14,145 nt of DNA from Bacteroidales bacterium. GTDB taxonomy: Bacteria; Bacteroidota; Bacteroidia; Bacteroidales; UBA932. Below, piece after piece: positions 1-6,985 of this stretch. The stretch spans positions 1-14,145 of the forward strand of contig JAEDLO010000042.1 of the NCBI GenBank assembly GCA_016295245.1, read 5' to 3'. The translations under genes were made by a program, and so were the position numbers. How positions within the stretch are numbered: position 1 is the stretch's first letter; each line of letters opens with the position of its first letter. Under the pieces are notes generated by a model. It searched no databases. It was not told the origin of the DNA and worked only from the letters and a program-made list of their open reading frames with translations.

Positions 1-242
1 TGCCGTGACCGCATCTATTTCACTGGATAGTAAAGTTTTGTCATCCACCTACGCGCTTAACCCCTCTCAGAAGCACCTCTGAGGCACATTGGACTCAGGT
101 AATTTGCACCCAGTCCACCCACAGCCAGCCAGCCGCACCCGCCACGCCCCAGCACATCCATCCGCCCCCAAGCGTGATTTTTCACTACCGCTTTGCGTGC
201 CTGTCCGAATCTATGAAGGGGGAAATCTTTCGTCCTTCGCCT
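1..242. other. Left-edge stretch without a supported gene
   Basis: No convincing gene is visible here. The first ~55 bases are of mixed composition. Read on the minus strand from a GTG at about 54, they would encode 'MDDKTLLSSEIDAVTA' running off the edge, directly after an in-frame TAG. The plus strand is also open in one frame up to about 82, so neither reading is secure. Bases 66-83 form a perfect 6-bp hairpin (CTCAGA, six-base loop, TCTGAG) with no T-run after it on either strand. Bases ~105-170 are strikingly C-rich on the plus strand and nearly free of T. No rRNA, tmRNA, RNase P RNA or SRP RNA hallmark was recognised. A minus-strand reading of 70 codons at 57-269 runs through the terminator and the C-rich block and looks spurious. 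Confidence 0.5.
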
Positions 243-286
243 AACAAAACAAATATGGCTCAAAACCAATCAGTTAAGAGCCATAT
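243..286 (-). terminator. Intrinsic terminator behind tRNA-Leu
   Basis: Read on the minus strand, ATATGGCTC (286-278) pairs perfectly with GAGCCATAT (261-253). This is a 9-bp stem around a 16-base loop, in which AAC/GTT can add three more pairs. It is followed at once by the T-rich tail TTTGTTTTGTT. This is the standard form of a Rho-independent terminator. It begins 4 bases beyond the tRNA 3' end, so it should end both the tRNA transcript and any read-through from the mreB-rodA operon. Confidence 0.75.
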
Positions 287-290
287 AAGG

Positions 291-375
291 TGCCTCGGGC
301 GGGAATCGAACCCGCACGGACATTTCTGTCCAAGGGATTTTAAGTCCCTCGTGTCTACCATTTCACCACCAAGGC
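291..375 (-). tRNA. tRNA-Leu (anticodon UAA)
   Basis: An 85-base class II tRNA. Acceptor arms GCCTTGG and CCGAGGC pair, with one G-U, followed by discriminator A. The D-arm region reads TGGTGAAATGGTAGACA. The anticodon stem AGGGA/TCCCT encloses loop CTTAAAA, giving anticodon UAA, which reads the leucine codon UUA. The long variable arm GGACA/TGTCC is the leucine hallmark. The T-arm GCGGG-TTCGATT-CCCGC is perfect. The 3' CCA is not encoded, since the genome reads CCT after the discriminator; a CCA-adding enzyme must finish it. It lies 30 bases behind the rodA stop on the same strand and just before a terminator. Confidence 0.97.
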
Positions 376-388
376 GGGTAGGAACGCA

Positions 389-396
389 CAAAGATA
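389..396 (-). promoter_or_regulatory. Putative -7 element for tRNA-Leu
   Basis: The minus strand reads TATCTTTG, an exact match to the Bacteroidota sigma-ABfr -7 consensus TAnnTTTG. It lies in the 30-base gap between the rodA stop and the tRNA and would give a 5' leader of about 10 bases. No TTTG is seen at the expected -33 distance; that region is A-rich (within 416-420). The -7 match is exact, but promoter activity is inferred. Confidence 0.45.
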
Positions 397-405
397 CTAA
401 ATCTT

Positions 406-1722
406 TTAGAAATATTTTTTCTCCTGACTGTTGAGGGCCACGAAGATGAATATCAGAATCGAGAAGGCCCAGAGCGATGAGCCTCCGTAACTGAGCAGCG
501 GCAGAGGGATGCCGATTACCGGCATCAGGCCTATGGTCATTGCGATGTTGATGAACAGGTGCATAAACAGGCAGGACGACAGGCAATATCCGTATATCCG
601 CGTGAAGGCCTCGCGGCTTTCTTCGGCGTCGGTGATTATTCTGTATATCAGCAGCACGTACAGGCATATCACTACCAGGCAGCCCAGGAAGCCCCATTCT
701 TCGCCCACCGTGCAGAAGATGAAGTCGGTGCTCTGCTCGGGCACGAAGCCGTAGGAGGTCTGGGTGCCGCCCAGGAAGCCCTTGCCGCTGAAGCCGCCGG
801 AGCCTATGGCTATCATCGACTGCCGGACGTTGTAGCCGACTCCCGCCGGGTCTTCCTTCATGCCGAGCAGTACCTCGATGCGCTTTCTCTGGTGGTCCTG
901 CAGTACATTGTTGAAGATGAAGCCGGCGGCGAGGGTAAGCATCACGCTTGCAACCAGGACCAGCAGGGCCCCAAGCAAGGGGCCGCGTCCGAGTCGCCGG
1001 CGCTCCCTCTTGCTACGGTAGGCGGCGTAAAGCATATATATCAGGCACAGGCCTCCGGCCACGCTGCTTGCCACCCACCAGGAGGTCATCAGCGTCAGGA
1101 TGAAGAGCAGAATCGCAAGGCCCAGCAGGACGATCCACCAGCCTGAGAGGCCCTCGCGGTAGAGGACGAAGATGAAGCCGACATAGACCAGGGCGGAGCC
1201 GGTCTCGCTTTCGGCGACTATGGCCAGCATCGGCAGGGCTATGGTCAGAGCCACTGTCAGGAAGTTCTTTCGTGTGGAGAGCTTGAAGCCCGGTCTGCTC
1301 ATCACCAGGGCGAGCATCAGCGAAGTGGTTATCTTCGAAATCTCCGCCGGCTGGAACTTCACCGGTCCGAGCTCGAACCAGGAGTGTGAGCCTTTGACGT
1401 CCTTGCTGACAAAGATTACGAGCACCAGCAGGAAGAAGACAAACAGATAGGCCGGCGTCGAGATGGTCTCCCAGACCCTGGCGCTGATGACAAAGAGTAT
1501 CAGGGCGTCAAGGGTGAAGGCCGTCATCATCCAGACGAATTGCTTGCCGCTGCGACAGCCCCAGTCGAAGATTGACGACGGCTCCATTGACTGGACCGAA
1601 GCATAGATGTTGATCCAGCCGATGAACACAAGCAGAAGGTAGCAGGCTATTATCCACCAGTCGATGGTGTTCTTGAGCCCGCGGTCCAGTTTGCTGGTTG
1701 ATTTTCCTGCCGTTATCGCCAT
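406..1722 (-). CDS. rodA: RodA, SEDS peptidoglycan glycosyltransferase
   Basis: RodA polymerises glycan strands from lipid II in the cytoplasmic membrane during lateral wall growth, working with PBP2. The 438-residue product is highly hydrophobic, with about ten membrane segments. Family signatures are visible: FQPAEISKI (123-131), SETGSALV (172-179), DHQRKRIEVLLG (276-287), VPEQSTDF (327-334) and the C-terminal PLPLLSYGGSS (406-416). Asp333 in VPEQSTDF matches the catalytic aspartate of RodA/FtsW. A basic segment at about 236-246 (RSKRERRRLGR) is probably a cytoplasmic loop. It is RodA and not FtsW because it closes an mre-mrdA operon. The ATG is 3 bases after the mrdA stop, which implies translational coupling. 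Length is somewhat above the E. coli protein but usual for this phylum. Confidence 0.96.
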   Translation of the reverse strand: MAITAGKSTSKLDRGLKNTIDWWIIACYLLLVFIGWINIYASVQSMEPSSIFDWGCRSGKQFVWMMTAFTLDALILFVISARVWETISTPAYLFVFFLLVLVIFVSKDVKGSHSWFELGPVKFQPAEISKITTSLMLALVMSRPGFKLSTRKNFLTVALTIALPMLAIVAESETGSALVYVGFIFVLYREGLSGWWIVLLGLAILLFILTLMTSWWVASSVAGGLCLIYMLYAAYRSKRERRRLGRGPLLGALLVLVASVMLTLAAGFIFNNVLQDHQRKRIEVLLGMKEDPAGVGYNVRQSMIAIGSGGFSGKGFLGGTQTSYGFVPEQSTDFIFCTVGEEWGFLGCLVVICLYVLLIYRIITDAEESREAFTRIYGYCLSSCLFMHLFINIAMTIGLMPVIGIPLPLLSYGGSSLWAFSILIFIFVALNSQEKKYF

Positions 1723-1725
1723 ATA

Positions 1726-3549
1726 CTAATAGAATCTAGTTGTAAGGAGCCTGTCTTCAAGGTATTTGCGGCCGGAGGAGATTTCTCCGGTCAGGTACTT
1801 CTCGACCATCAGGGATGCTACCGGCAGCGCCCAGGTAGCGCCGAAGCCCGCGTTCTCCACATAGGCGGCGACTGCAATCTTCGGGTCGTCTTTCGGGGCG
1901 AAGCAGATGAACACTGAGTTGTCCTTGCCGTGCGGGTTCTGGGCCGTGCCCGTCTTGCCGCATACGTCGATGCCCGGAATCTTTGCCGCAAGGGCCGTCG
2001 CTCCAGCAGTGCCGCCGCCGTTTACGGCCATATACATACCCTGGACGGCGTTTTCGAAGTGGCAGGTGTCAACCATAGTGTAGCGTTTCTGCTTGAAGCG
2101 TTCGTCGAGAGGCACGCCCTCCGACTCCTTGACGATGTGGGGGATGTAGTAGTAGCCGCGGTTGGCCACGATGGCCGCAAGGTTCGCTATCTGGAGCGGG
2201 GTTGCGCCGATTTCGCCCTGGCCGATGGAGAGCGAGACGATGGTCGGGAAACGCCAGCGGTTCTTGCCGTAAATCCTGTTGTAGTAGTCCGAGCTTGGGA
2301 TGTTGCCGCCCAGCTCGGAAGGGAAGTCGCTGCCCAGAGGCTCGCCGAAGCCGAAACTCAGCACGTATTCGCGCCACTTGTCGAAGGCTTCCGAGATGGA
2401 GCCGTACTTGCGGTTTTCCAGCACATTCCTCATCACGAAGCAGAAGTAGCCGTTGCACGAGGTGGCTATGGCGTCAAGCAGCTTCAGGGGAGAGGAGTGC
2501 GCGTGGCAGCCGAGCTTGTGGTTGCCGCTGTAGTAGTAGCCGCTGTAGCAGGGATAGGCCATCGATGGCTCAAGAACCCCCTCCTGGAGGCCTATCAGGC
2601 CATTGATGAGCTTGAACACCGACCCCGGAGGGTATGAGGCCATCACGGTGCGGTTGAACATCGGCTTGCGCGGGTTGCTCGCGATTTCGCGGTAGTGCTT
2701 GCTGATGTCGGCGAGCACATCGACGTCTATGCCGGGGCTTGAGACCATCGCCAGGATTTCGCCTGTCTTGGGCTCGATCGCCACGACTGAACCCAGCTTG
2801 CCCTCCATCAGAATCTGCCCGTACTGCTGGAGATGGGCGTCGATGGTCGTATAGACATCCTTGCCGGGCACGGCCTCCTTGTCCTCTGCGCCGCCGGCAA
2901 AGGCTGACTGGACGCGGTTGCGCGAGTCGCGCAGGAAGATGTGGTAGCCCTTTTCGCCCCTGAGCTGCTCTTCGAGCATCGATTCAAGCCCCGTCTTGCC
3001 GGCGTAGTCGCCGGAGCGGTATTCGGGATGTTTCTTGATGTAGTCGCCGTCCACTTCGGAGATGTAGCCGAGGAGGTTGCCGCCGGCATTGAACGGGTAG
3101 TCCCTGACGCTTCGCACCTGGGCCTTGAAGCCCGGGAAGCGGAACTCCTGCTCAGCGAAGCGCAGATAGGCCTCGGAGTTAACCTGCTTGAGGAAGGTGA
3201 GGGTCTGGTAGCCGATGCGGCTGCGGTATTTTTTGTAGTATGCGGTCTTTTCGCGGATGAACTCGACGCTCACGCCGAGCGCTTCGCTCAGGGCGAGGGT
3301 GTCCAGTGAGGTGATTTCGCGCGGGGTGACGAGGATGTCGTAGCGCGTGCTGTTGGTCACAAGGGTCTCCCCGTTGCGGTCATAGATGACACCTCGCGGC
3401 GGATAGACATAGTTATAGACCATCGAGTTGTTCGACGCGTCAATCTTGTACTTCGGGTTGACAATCTGGATATAGAACAGCTTGCCCAGAAGTATCAGGG
3501 CAATTGCGGTCAGTCCGATGAGAAGTTTGTTTTTTCTGTTTACTTCCAT
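1726..3549 (-). CDS. mrdA: Penicillin-binding protein 2 (class B, elongation transpeptidase)
   Basis: A monofunctional DD-transpeptidase that crosslinks the strands made by RodA during cell elongation. The product has 607 residues. One N-terminal membrane anchor lies at about 8-30. The class B N-terminal motif PRGVIYDRNG sits at 51-60, and the pedestal/dimerisation region follows to about 250. The transpeptidase domain has SxxK as S310-V-F-K313, preceded by YPPG, then SxN as S364-C-N366 and KTG as 532-534. All catalytic motifs are intact. The start at 3549 (MEVNRKNK) was chosen because the in-frame extension to 3648 runs deep into mreD and does not look like an exported protein's start. It overlaps the mreD stop by 10 bases. 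PBP2 and not PBP3/FtsI is supported by the mre-rodA context. Confidence 0.96.
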   Translation of the reverse strand: MEVNRKNKLLIGLTAIALILLGKLFYIQIVNPKYKIDASNNSMVYNYVYPPRGVIYDRNGETLVTNSTRYDILVTPREITSLDTLALSEALGVSVEFIREKTAYYKKYRSRIGYQTLTFLKQVNSEAYLRFAEQEFRFPGFKAQVRSVRDYPFNAGGNLLGYISEVDGDYIKKHPEYRSGDYAGKTGLESMLEEQLRGEKGYHIFLRDSRNRVQSAFAGGAEDKEAVPGKDVYTTIDAHLQQYGQILMEGKLGSVVAIEPKTGEILAMVSSPGIDVDVLADISKHYREIASNPRKPMFNRTVMASYPPGSVFKLINGLIGLQEGVLEPSMAYPCYSGYYYSGNHKLGCHAHSSPLKLLDAIATSCNGYFCFVMRNVLENRKYGSISEAFDKWREYVLSFGFGEPLGSDFPSELGGNIPSSDYYNRIYGKNRWRFPTIVSLSIGQGEIGATPLQIANLAAIVANRGYYYIPHIVKESEGVPLDERFKQKRYTMVDTCHFENAVQGMYMAVNGGGTAGATALAAKIPGIDVCGKTGTAQNPHGKDNSVFICFAPKDDPKIAVAAYVENAGFGATWALPVASLMVEKYLTGEISSGRKYLEDRLLTTRFY

Positions 3550-4061
3550 TTGCTTGTCTGAGACTCGGAACAGAGGATGTAAACAATGAAGAATGATACC
3601 GGGGCGCTGACCAGAAGCGACACTCCGCCCTTGATGAGATTGAACCACAGGCTGCGAGTGCCGGCGCCGTCAACCCAGATGTAGATGAGCAGGAAGATGG
3701 CTGTGAGGATGGTCTCGGCGAGAAATATCTTGCCGGGGCTGTGCTTGCTGAAGGATAGGTTTTCCCCGCGCACGAACATCTCGCTGCCGAAAATCAGGCC
3801 CATCACGCTGCGGCGCACGAAGGCTACCGGCACCAGGGCGAGCGAGCACAGGCCGGGCACTCCGCAGAGCAGGTCCACGCACAGGCCAAGGATGAAGGCG
3901 AGCGGCATCGAATACAGGGCGCTGCGGTTGTGCGGCAGGGTGAGCATCATCGCCGGCAGCAGGGTCAGGGTCAGATACTGGCTGAAGTTGAAGAAGTTCC
4001 AGAGCAGAATCTGGGCAATGACCAGAAGCAGGAACTTGAAGGTGTATTCGTTCAGTCTCAT
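3540..4061 (-). CDS. mreD: MreD, rod-shape-determining membrane protein
   Basis: A small integral membrane component of the elongasome that works with MreC. The 173-residue product is hydrophobic, with about five predicted membrane segments at roughly 8-28, 30-45, 52-76, 112-130 and 140-165. A basic segment RRSVMGL follows the third. MreD has few fixed motifs, so the call rests on length, hydrophobic pattern and position between mreC and mrdA. Its ATG overlaps the mreC stop by 4 bases (ATGA) and its stop overlaps the mrdA start by 10, so translation is probably coupled across the three genes. Confidence 0.9.
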   Translation of the reverse strand: MRLNEYTFKFLLLVIAQILLWNFFNFSQYLTLTLLPAMMLTLPHNRSALYSMPLAFILGLCVDLLCGVPGLCSLALVPVAFVRRSVMGLIFGSEMFVRGENLSFSKHSPGKIFLAETILTAIFLLIYIWVDGAGTRSLWFNLIKGGVSLLVSAPVSFFIVYILCSESQTSKWK

Positions 4062-4888
4062 AGTTTTCCCTCCCCTTTCTTTTCGAGTTCGGCTATGTCG
4101 AGCTTGTCCTTGAAGATTGTGACGGTAACGTAGCGCAGGCTCGAGAAGCTCTGGAAGAGCCGGACGTCGAGCTGGCGGGTGGAGCCGTCAACGAGTTTGG
4201 ACCCGCGGCTGACTCCAACCGGCACGTCAGCAGGGAAGATGGTCGAAAGGCCGCTGGTGTAGAGCGTGTCGTTTTGGGCAATCGCAACGTGAGGGGCGAT
4301 GTCCTTGGCGATGGCGCCGTCGCGGCTGCGTCCGTCCCAGACCACCGGGGTCAGCACGCCGTTGGAGGCGAGCCTTGCGCCGATGCTGAGCTTGTAGTTC
4401 ATAAGGGTGAGGCCGTAGCTGTGGTGGCGGTCAACGGCGGTGACTATGCCCACCACGCCCTCGCTGGTGATGATGCCCGACTGCGGGAGCACTCCGTCTT
4501 CGGAGCCTTTGTTGAGGATGATGTAGTTGTGGGCGCTGTTGCGGCTCATCTTGACTACGGTCGCAGGCAGGTATTCGAAGTTCCGGTCCAGGCGGGGAGC
4601 GGAGTTGCGGCTTTCGACGCCTTTGGCCTCAAGCTGCTGATACTCCGAAAGCGAGCGCCTCAGGGCAGCGTTCTCGCTGATCAGGGAATCGTTCTGGGCA
4701 GAGAGGGAGAAGTGGTTTCGCAGGGTCTCGCCGCCGCCCCACAAGGCAGCTCTGACGCTCATCGCAGCGCGGTTCAGCCAGATGTTCTGGAGGGTGGAAC
4801 TCCTGCGCAGGATAGCAAGAGCAGCAATCTCCAAAAAGAGGAAGATTGCCGCACTCAATACTATCGAAACCGTTGTCTTCCTCTGCAT
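4058..4888 (-). CDS. mreC: MreC, elongasome scaffold protein
   Basis: A membrane-anchored periplasmic protein that links cytoplasmic MreB to PBP2/RodA and activates them. The 276-residue product has an N-terminal membrane helix (about 7-27). A helical, coiled-coil-like segment rich in polar residues follows (about 62-90, LSAQNDSLISENAALRRSL), then two beta-barrel domains. Recognisable MreC features are NYIILNKGSEDGV (121-133) and GVVGIVTAV (144-152). Length is typical for the phylum. The ATG follows the mreB TAG with no gap, and its own stop overlaps the mreD start. Confidence 0.95.
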   Translation of the reverse strand: MQRKTTVSIVLSAAIFLFLEIAALAILRRSSTLQNIWLNRAAMSVRAALWGGGETLRNHFSLSAQNDSLISENAALRRSLSEYQQLEAKGVESRNSAPRLDRNFEYLPATVVKMSRNSAHNYIILNKGSEDGVLPQSGIITSEGVVGIVTAVDRHHSYGLTLMNYKLSIGARLASNGVLTPVVWDGRSRDGAIAKDIAPHVAIAQNDTLYTSGLSTIFPADVPVGVSRGSKLVDGSTRQLDVRLFQSFSSLRYVTVTIFKDKLDIAELEKKGEGKL

Positions 4889-5914
4889 CTATCGCATCAG
4901 GAATGAGTATCTGTCAGTGTGTTTGAGAGCCTCGCAGGTGCCTCGCGCTACAGCGTGGAGAGGATCTTCCGCTACGTGGAACTCGATGTTCACCTTGTCC
5001 TGGAACCTCTTTGCAAGACCCCTGAGCAGGGATCCGCCGCCTGCCAGGTAGATGCCGTTCTCCACTATGTCGGAGTAGAGCTCAGGCGGAGTGTTCTCGA
5101 GGACGTGGAGGATGGAGGTCTCAATCTTGGCGATGGACTTGTCCAGACAGTGGGCGATCTCCTGGTGGGTGATGGTCGCCTCTACAGGGTGGGCGGTCAT
5201 AAGGTTAGGTCCGCGCACCACGAACGGCTCCGGCGCCTCGTCGCCGAGGTCAGGAAGGACGGCGCCTACGGCAATCTTGATCTTCTCGGCAGTGATTTCG
5301 CCGACCTTGATATTGTGCTGCTGGCGCAGGTAGTACTGGATGTCGCTGGTGAAGACGTCTCCGGCTGTACGGATGCTGTCCTGCTGGACAAGGCCTCCGA
5401 GGGATATCACGGCGATCTCGGTGGTTCCGCCGCCTATGTCAACGACCATATTGCCCTGAGGGGCTTCGATGTCCAGACCGATACCCAGGGCGGAAGCCAT
5501 AGGCTCGTAGATGAGATATACGTCGTGGCCGCCGGCGTGCTCGGAAGAGTCGCGTACGGCTCGGATTTCAACTTCGGTGGAGCCGGAAGGGATGCCGACC
5601 ACCATCTTGAGGTTAGGGGTGAAGAGGCTGCGGTGCTGGCTGCTGACCTGCTTGATGAAGCCGCGAATCATCATCTCCGCAGCGTTGAAGTCAGCAATCA
5701 CGCCGTCTCTCAGAGGCCTTACGGTCCTTATGCCCGGGTTTACCTTTTCGTGCATCAGCTTTGCTTTCTGGCCGAGGGCGATGCACTTGCCTGTATTGTT
5801 GTCAAGGGCTACGATGCTTGGCTCGTCGAGCACAATCTGACCGTTCTGGTAAATGACGGTGTTGGCGGTGCCCAAGTCAATTGCAAGCTCTTGGTTGAGA
5901 AATGAAAATGCCAT
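4889..5914 (-). CDS. mreB: MreB, actin-like rod-shape protein
   Basis: A bacterial actin that forms membrane-bound filaments and orients the elongation machinery. The 341-residue product has the full actin-fold nucleotide site. Phosphate-1 loop DLGTANT is at 13-19, EPSIVAL at 31-37, GIPSGSTEVEIRAV at 108-121, the EP of YEPMASALG at 137-138, phosphate-2 DIGGGTTEIAV at 159-169, and the adenosine motif AGGGSLLRGL at 291-300. Length is normal. It is the first gene of the operon, with a -7 element (TATATTTG) about 28 bases before its ATG. The gene is divergent from a sugar kinase on the other side of a 96-base spacer. Confidence 0.98.
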   Translation of the reverse strand: MAFSFLNQELAIDLGTANTVIYQNGQIVLDEPSIVALDNNTGKCIALGQKAKLMHEKVNPGIRTVRPLRDGVIADFNAAEMMIRGFIKQVSSQHRSLFTPNLKMVVGIPSGSTEVEIRAVRDSSEHAGGHDVYLIYEPMASALGIGLDIEAPQGNMVVDIGGGTTEIAVISLGGLVQQDSIRTAGDVFTSDIQYYLRQQHNIKVGEITAEKIKIAVGAVLPDLGDEAPEPFVVRGPNLMTAHPVEATITHQEIAHCLDKSIAKIETSILHVLENTPPELYSDIVENGIYLAGGGSLLRGLAKRFQDKVNIEFHVAEDPLHAVARGTCEALKHTDRYSFLMR

Positions 5915-5941
5915 AAAAATCCTAGGTGAAGGTTTAACTCA

Positions 5942-5972
5942 CAAATATAATCAATTATTGTTCCATATAAAA
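5942..5972 (-). promoter_or_regulatory. Putative promoter of the mreB-rodA operon
   Basis: On the minus strand TATATTTG (5949-5942) matches TAnnTTTG exactly. Nineteen bases upstream lies TTTT (5972-5969), a three-of-four match to the -33 element TTTG. Transcription would begin near 5938, giving a leader of about 24 bases before mreB. Consensus and spacing are established for Bacteroidota; activity here is inferred. Confidence 0.6.
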
Positions 5973-5980
5973 TATCTTTG
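5973..5980 (+). promoter_or_regulatory. Putative -7 element of the sugar kinase
   Basis: The plus strand reads TATCTTTG, an exact TAnnTTTG match. It would start transcription near 5984, about 27 bases before the kinase ATG. No TTTG is found 19-21 bases upstream, so the -33 part is missing or unusual. The element directly abuts the -33 region of the opposing mreB promoter. Confidence 0.45.
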
Positions 5981-6010
5981 TCTTCTCTAATTTCAAAACA
6001 GCACTGAAAA

Positions 6011-6925
6011 ATGAAAGACTACATAGTTGGATTGGGAGAAATATTGTTTGATTGTCTCCCTGACGGAAAGAAACTTGGTGGAGCCCCTGCCAATTTCGCA
6101 TATCACATAAGCAATTTCGGATTGGACGGCATCGCGGTTTCAGCGATCGGAAAGGATGCGGACGGAGCTCGGATCAAAGCCGAGCTCGAACCCAGAGGCC
6201 TGAAGTTTCATCTTGAAGAAGTGGATTATCCTACCGGAACTGTGCAGGTCTCGCTCTCGGGTAACGGCATCCCCCAGTATGACATCTGTCAGGGGGTTGC
6301 CTACGACAACATCCCCTGGACTCCTGAGATTGAGGAAATTGCAAAGAATGCAAGAGGAGTGTGCTTCGGTTCGCTTGCGCAGCGCAATGCCGTCAGCAGG
6401 AACACTATCCACAGATTTCTGGACACTATGTCTCCTATCGGAACCTTGAAGGTGTTCGATATCAATCTTCGCCAGAACTGGTATTCAAAGGAGGTTGTCG
6501 AGGAGTCGCTTAAAAAGTGCAATATCCTGAAACTTAATGATGAAGAAATCTGTACGGTATCCACACTACTGGGCTTCGACCCGGTTCCGGCCAAACCTGA
6601 CGGGACGCCGCTCCAGCTTGTGGATTTCGAGGATCAGTGCCGCGGCATAATGAAGAAATATGAGCTGCAGATGATTATCCTGACTTGCGGCATCAACGGC
6701 TCTTATGTATTCTGTGAGGACGGAAGGGTCTCTTTCCAGCCTACTCCGGAAGTGAAGGTTGCCGATACCGTAGGCGCAGGCGATTCGTTCACCGGTTCAT
6801 TTGTGGCGAGTCTTCTGAAAGGTTACGGCGTAGAGAAGGCCCACGAAAAGGCGGTGGCAATCTCTGCTTTCGTCTGCACCCGGAAAGGTGCTATGCCAAT
6901 CGTCCCAGCAAGTATGTTGGAATAG
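6011..6925 (+). CDS. PfkB-family carbohydrate kinase, probable fructokinase
   Basis: An ATP-dependent sugar kinase of the ribokinase/PfkB fold, acting in the cytoplasm. The 304-residue product has the N-terminal sugar-binding signature LGGAPANFAYH (22-32), DINLRQNWYS (150-159) and LKLNDEE (173-179). The C-terminal PfkB signature DTVGAGDSFTGSF spans 252-264, with GAGD at 255-258 as anion hole and Asp258 as catalytic base. The GGAPANFA form and the overall layout fit fructokinases best, but substrate cannot be settled by eye; other hexoses or ribose remain possible. It stands alone, divergent from mreB, with 60 bases before ispD. GC content in its first 240 bases is about 48%, lower than in sampled stretches of mreC and the class A PBP gene (about 62%). 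Confidence 0.9.
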   Translation: MKDYIVGLGEILFDCLPDGKKLGGAPANFAYHISNFGLDGIAVSAIGKDADGARIKAELEPRGLKFHLEEVDYPTGTVQVSLSGNGIPQYDICQGVAYDNIPWTPEIEEIAKNARGVCFGSLAQRNAVSRNTIHRFLDTMSPIGTLKVFDINLRQNWYSKEVVEESLKKCNILKLNDEEICTVSTLLGFDPVPAKPDGTPLQLVDFEDQCRGIMKKYELQMIILTCGINGSYVFCEDGRVSFQPTPEVKVADTVGAGDSFTGSFVASLLKGYGVEKAHEKAVAISAFVCTRKGAMPIVPASMLE

Positions 6926-6935
6926 AGTCGACCTC

Positions 6936-6966
6936 CTTGCAAATCCGATGATTAATATTACTTTTG
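6936..6966 (+). promoter_or_regulatory. Putative ispD promoter
   Basis: TACTTTTG (6959-6966) matches the TAnnTTTG -7 element exactly. CTTG (6936-6939) is a three-of-four match to the -33 TTTG, with a 19-base spacer. Transcription would start near 6970, leaving a leader of about 16 bases before the ispD ATG. This suggests ispD is transcribed independently of the upstream kinase. Confidence 0.55.
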
Positions 6967-6980
6967 CGGTGATTAATCAT
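6948..6980. repeat. Inverted/direct repeat over the ispD promoter
   Basis: ATGATTAAT (6948-6956) and ATTAATCAT (6972-6980) are a perfect 9-bp inverted repeat with 15 bases between. The right copy lies in a perfect 10-bp palindrome, TGATTAATCA (6970-6979). Its first eight bases, TGATTAAT, recur as a direct repeat at 6949-6956, 21 bases (about two helical turns) away. The copies flank the -7 element, one in the promoter spacer and one at the predicted start site, as operator pairs often do. A weak hairpin terminator for the kinase is an alternative, but no T-run follows. Confidence 0.5.
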
Positions 6981-6985
6981 TCTGT

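Noticed and set aside
66..83. Hairpin CTCAGA-N6-TCTGAG as a terminator
   Set aside because: The stem has only six pairs, and no T-run follows on either strand.
398..412. 13-base match TTCTAAAAGATTT shared by the rodA 3' end (minus) and the prmC start (plus, 13969-13981)
   Set aside because: Several chance 13-base matches are expected in a 14-kb window read on both strands, and no further similarity flanks it.
559..1146. 195-codon plus-strand open frame opposite rodA
   Set aside because: It lies opposite conserved RodA motifs, and its composition (Q, A, H, G rich) is that of a shadow frame.
1930..2637. 235-codon plus-strand open frame opposite mrdA
   Set aside because: An antisense shadow of the PBP2 transpeptidase domain with no independent evidence.
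4919..5905. Long plus-strand open frame opposite nearly all of mreB (328 codons)
   Set aside because: It mirrors an intact, motif-complete MreB. Its protein has no recognisable domain and a biased, repetitive composition, as expected for an antisense frame in GC-rich DNA.
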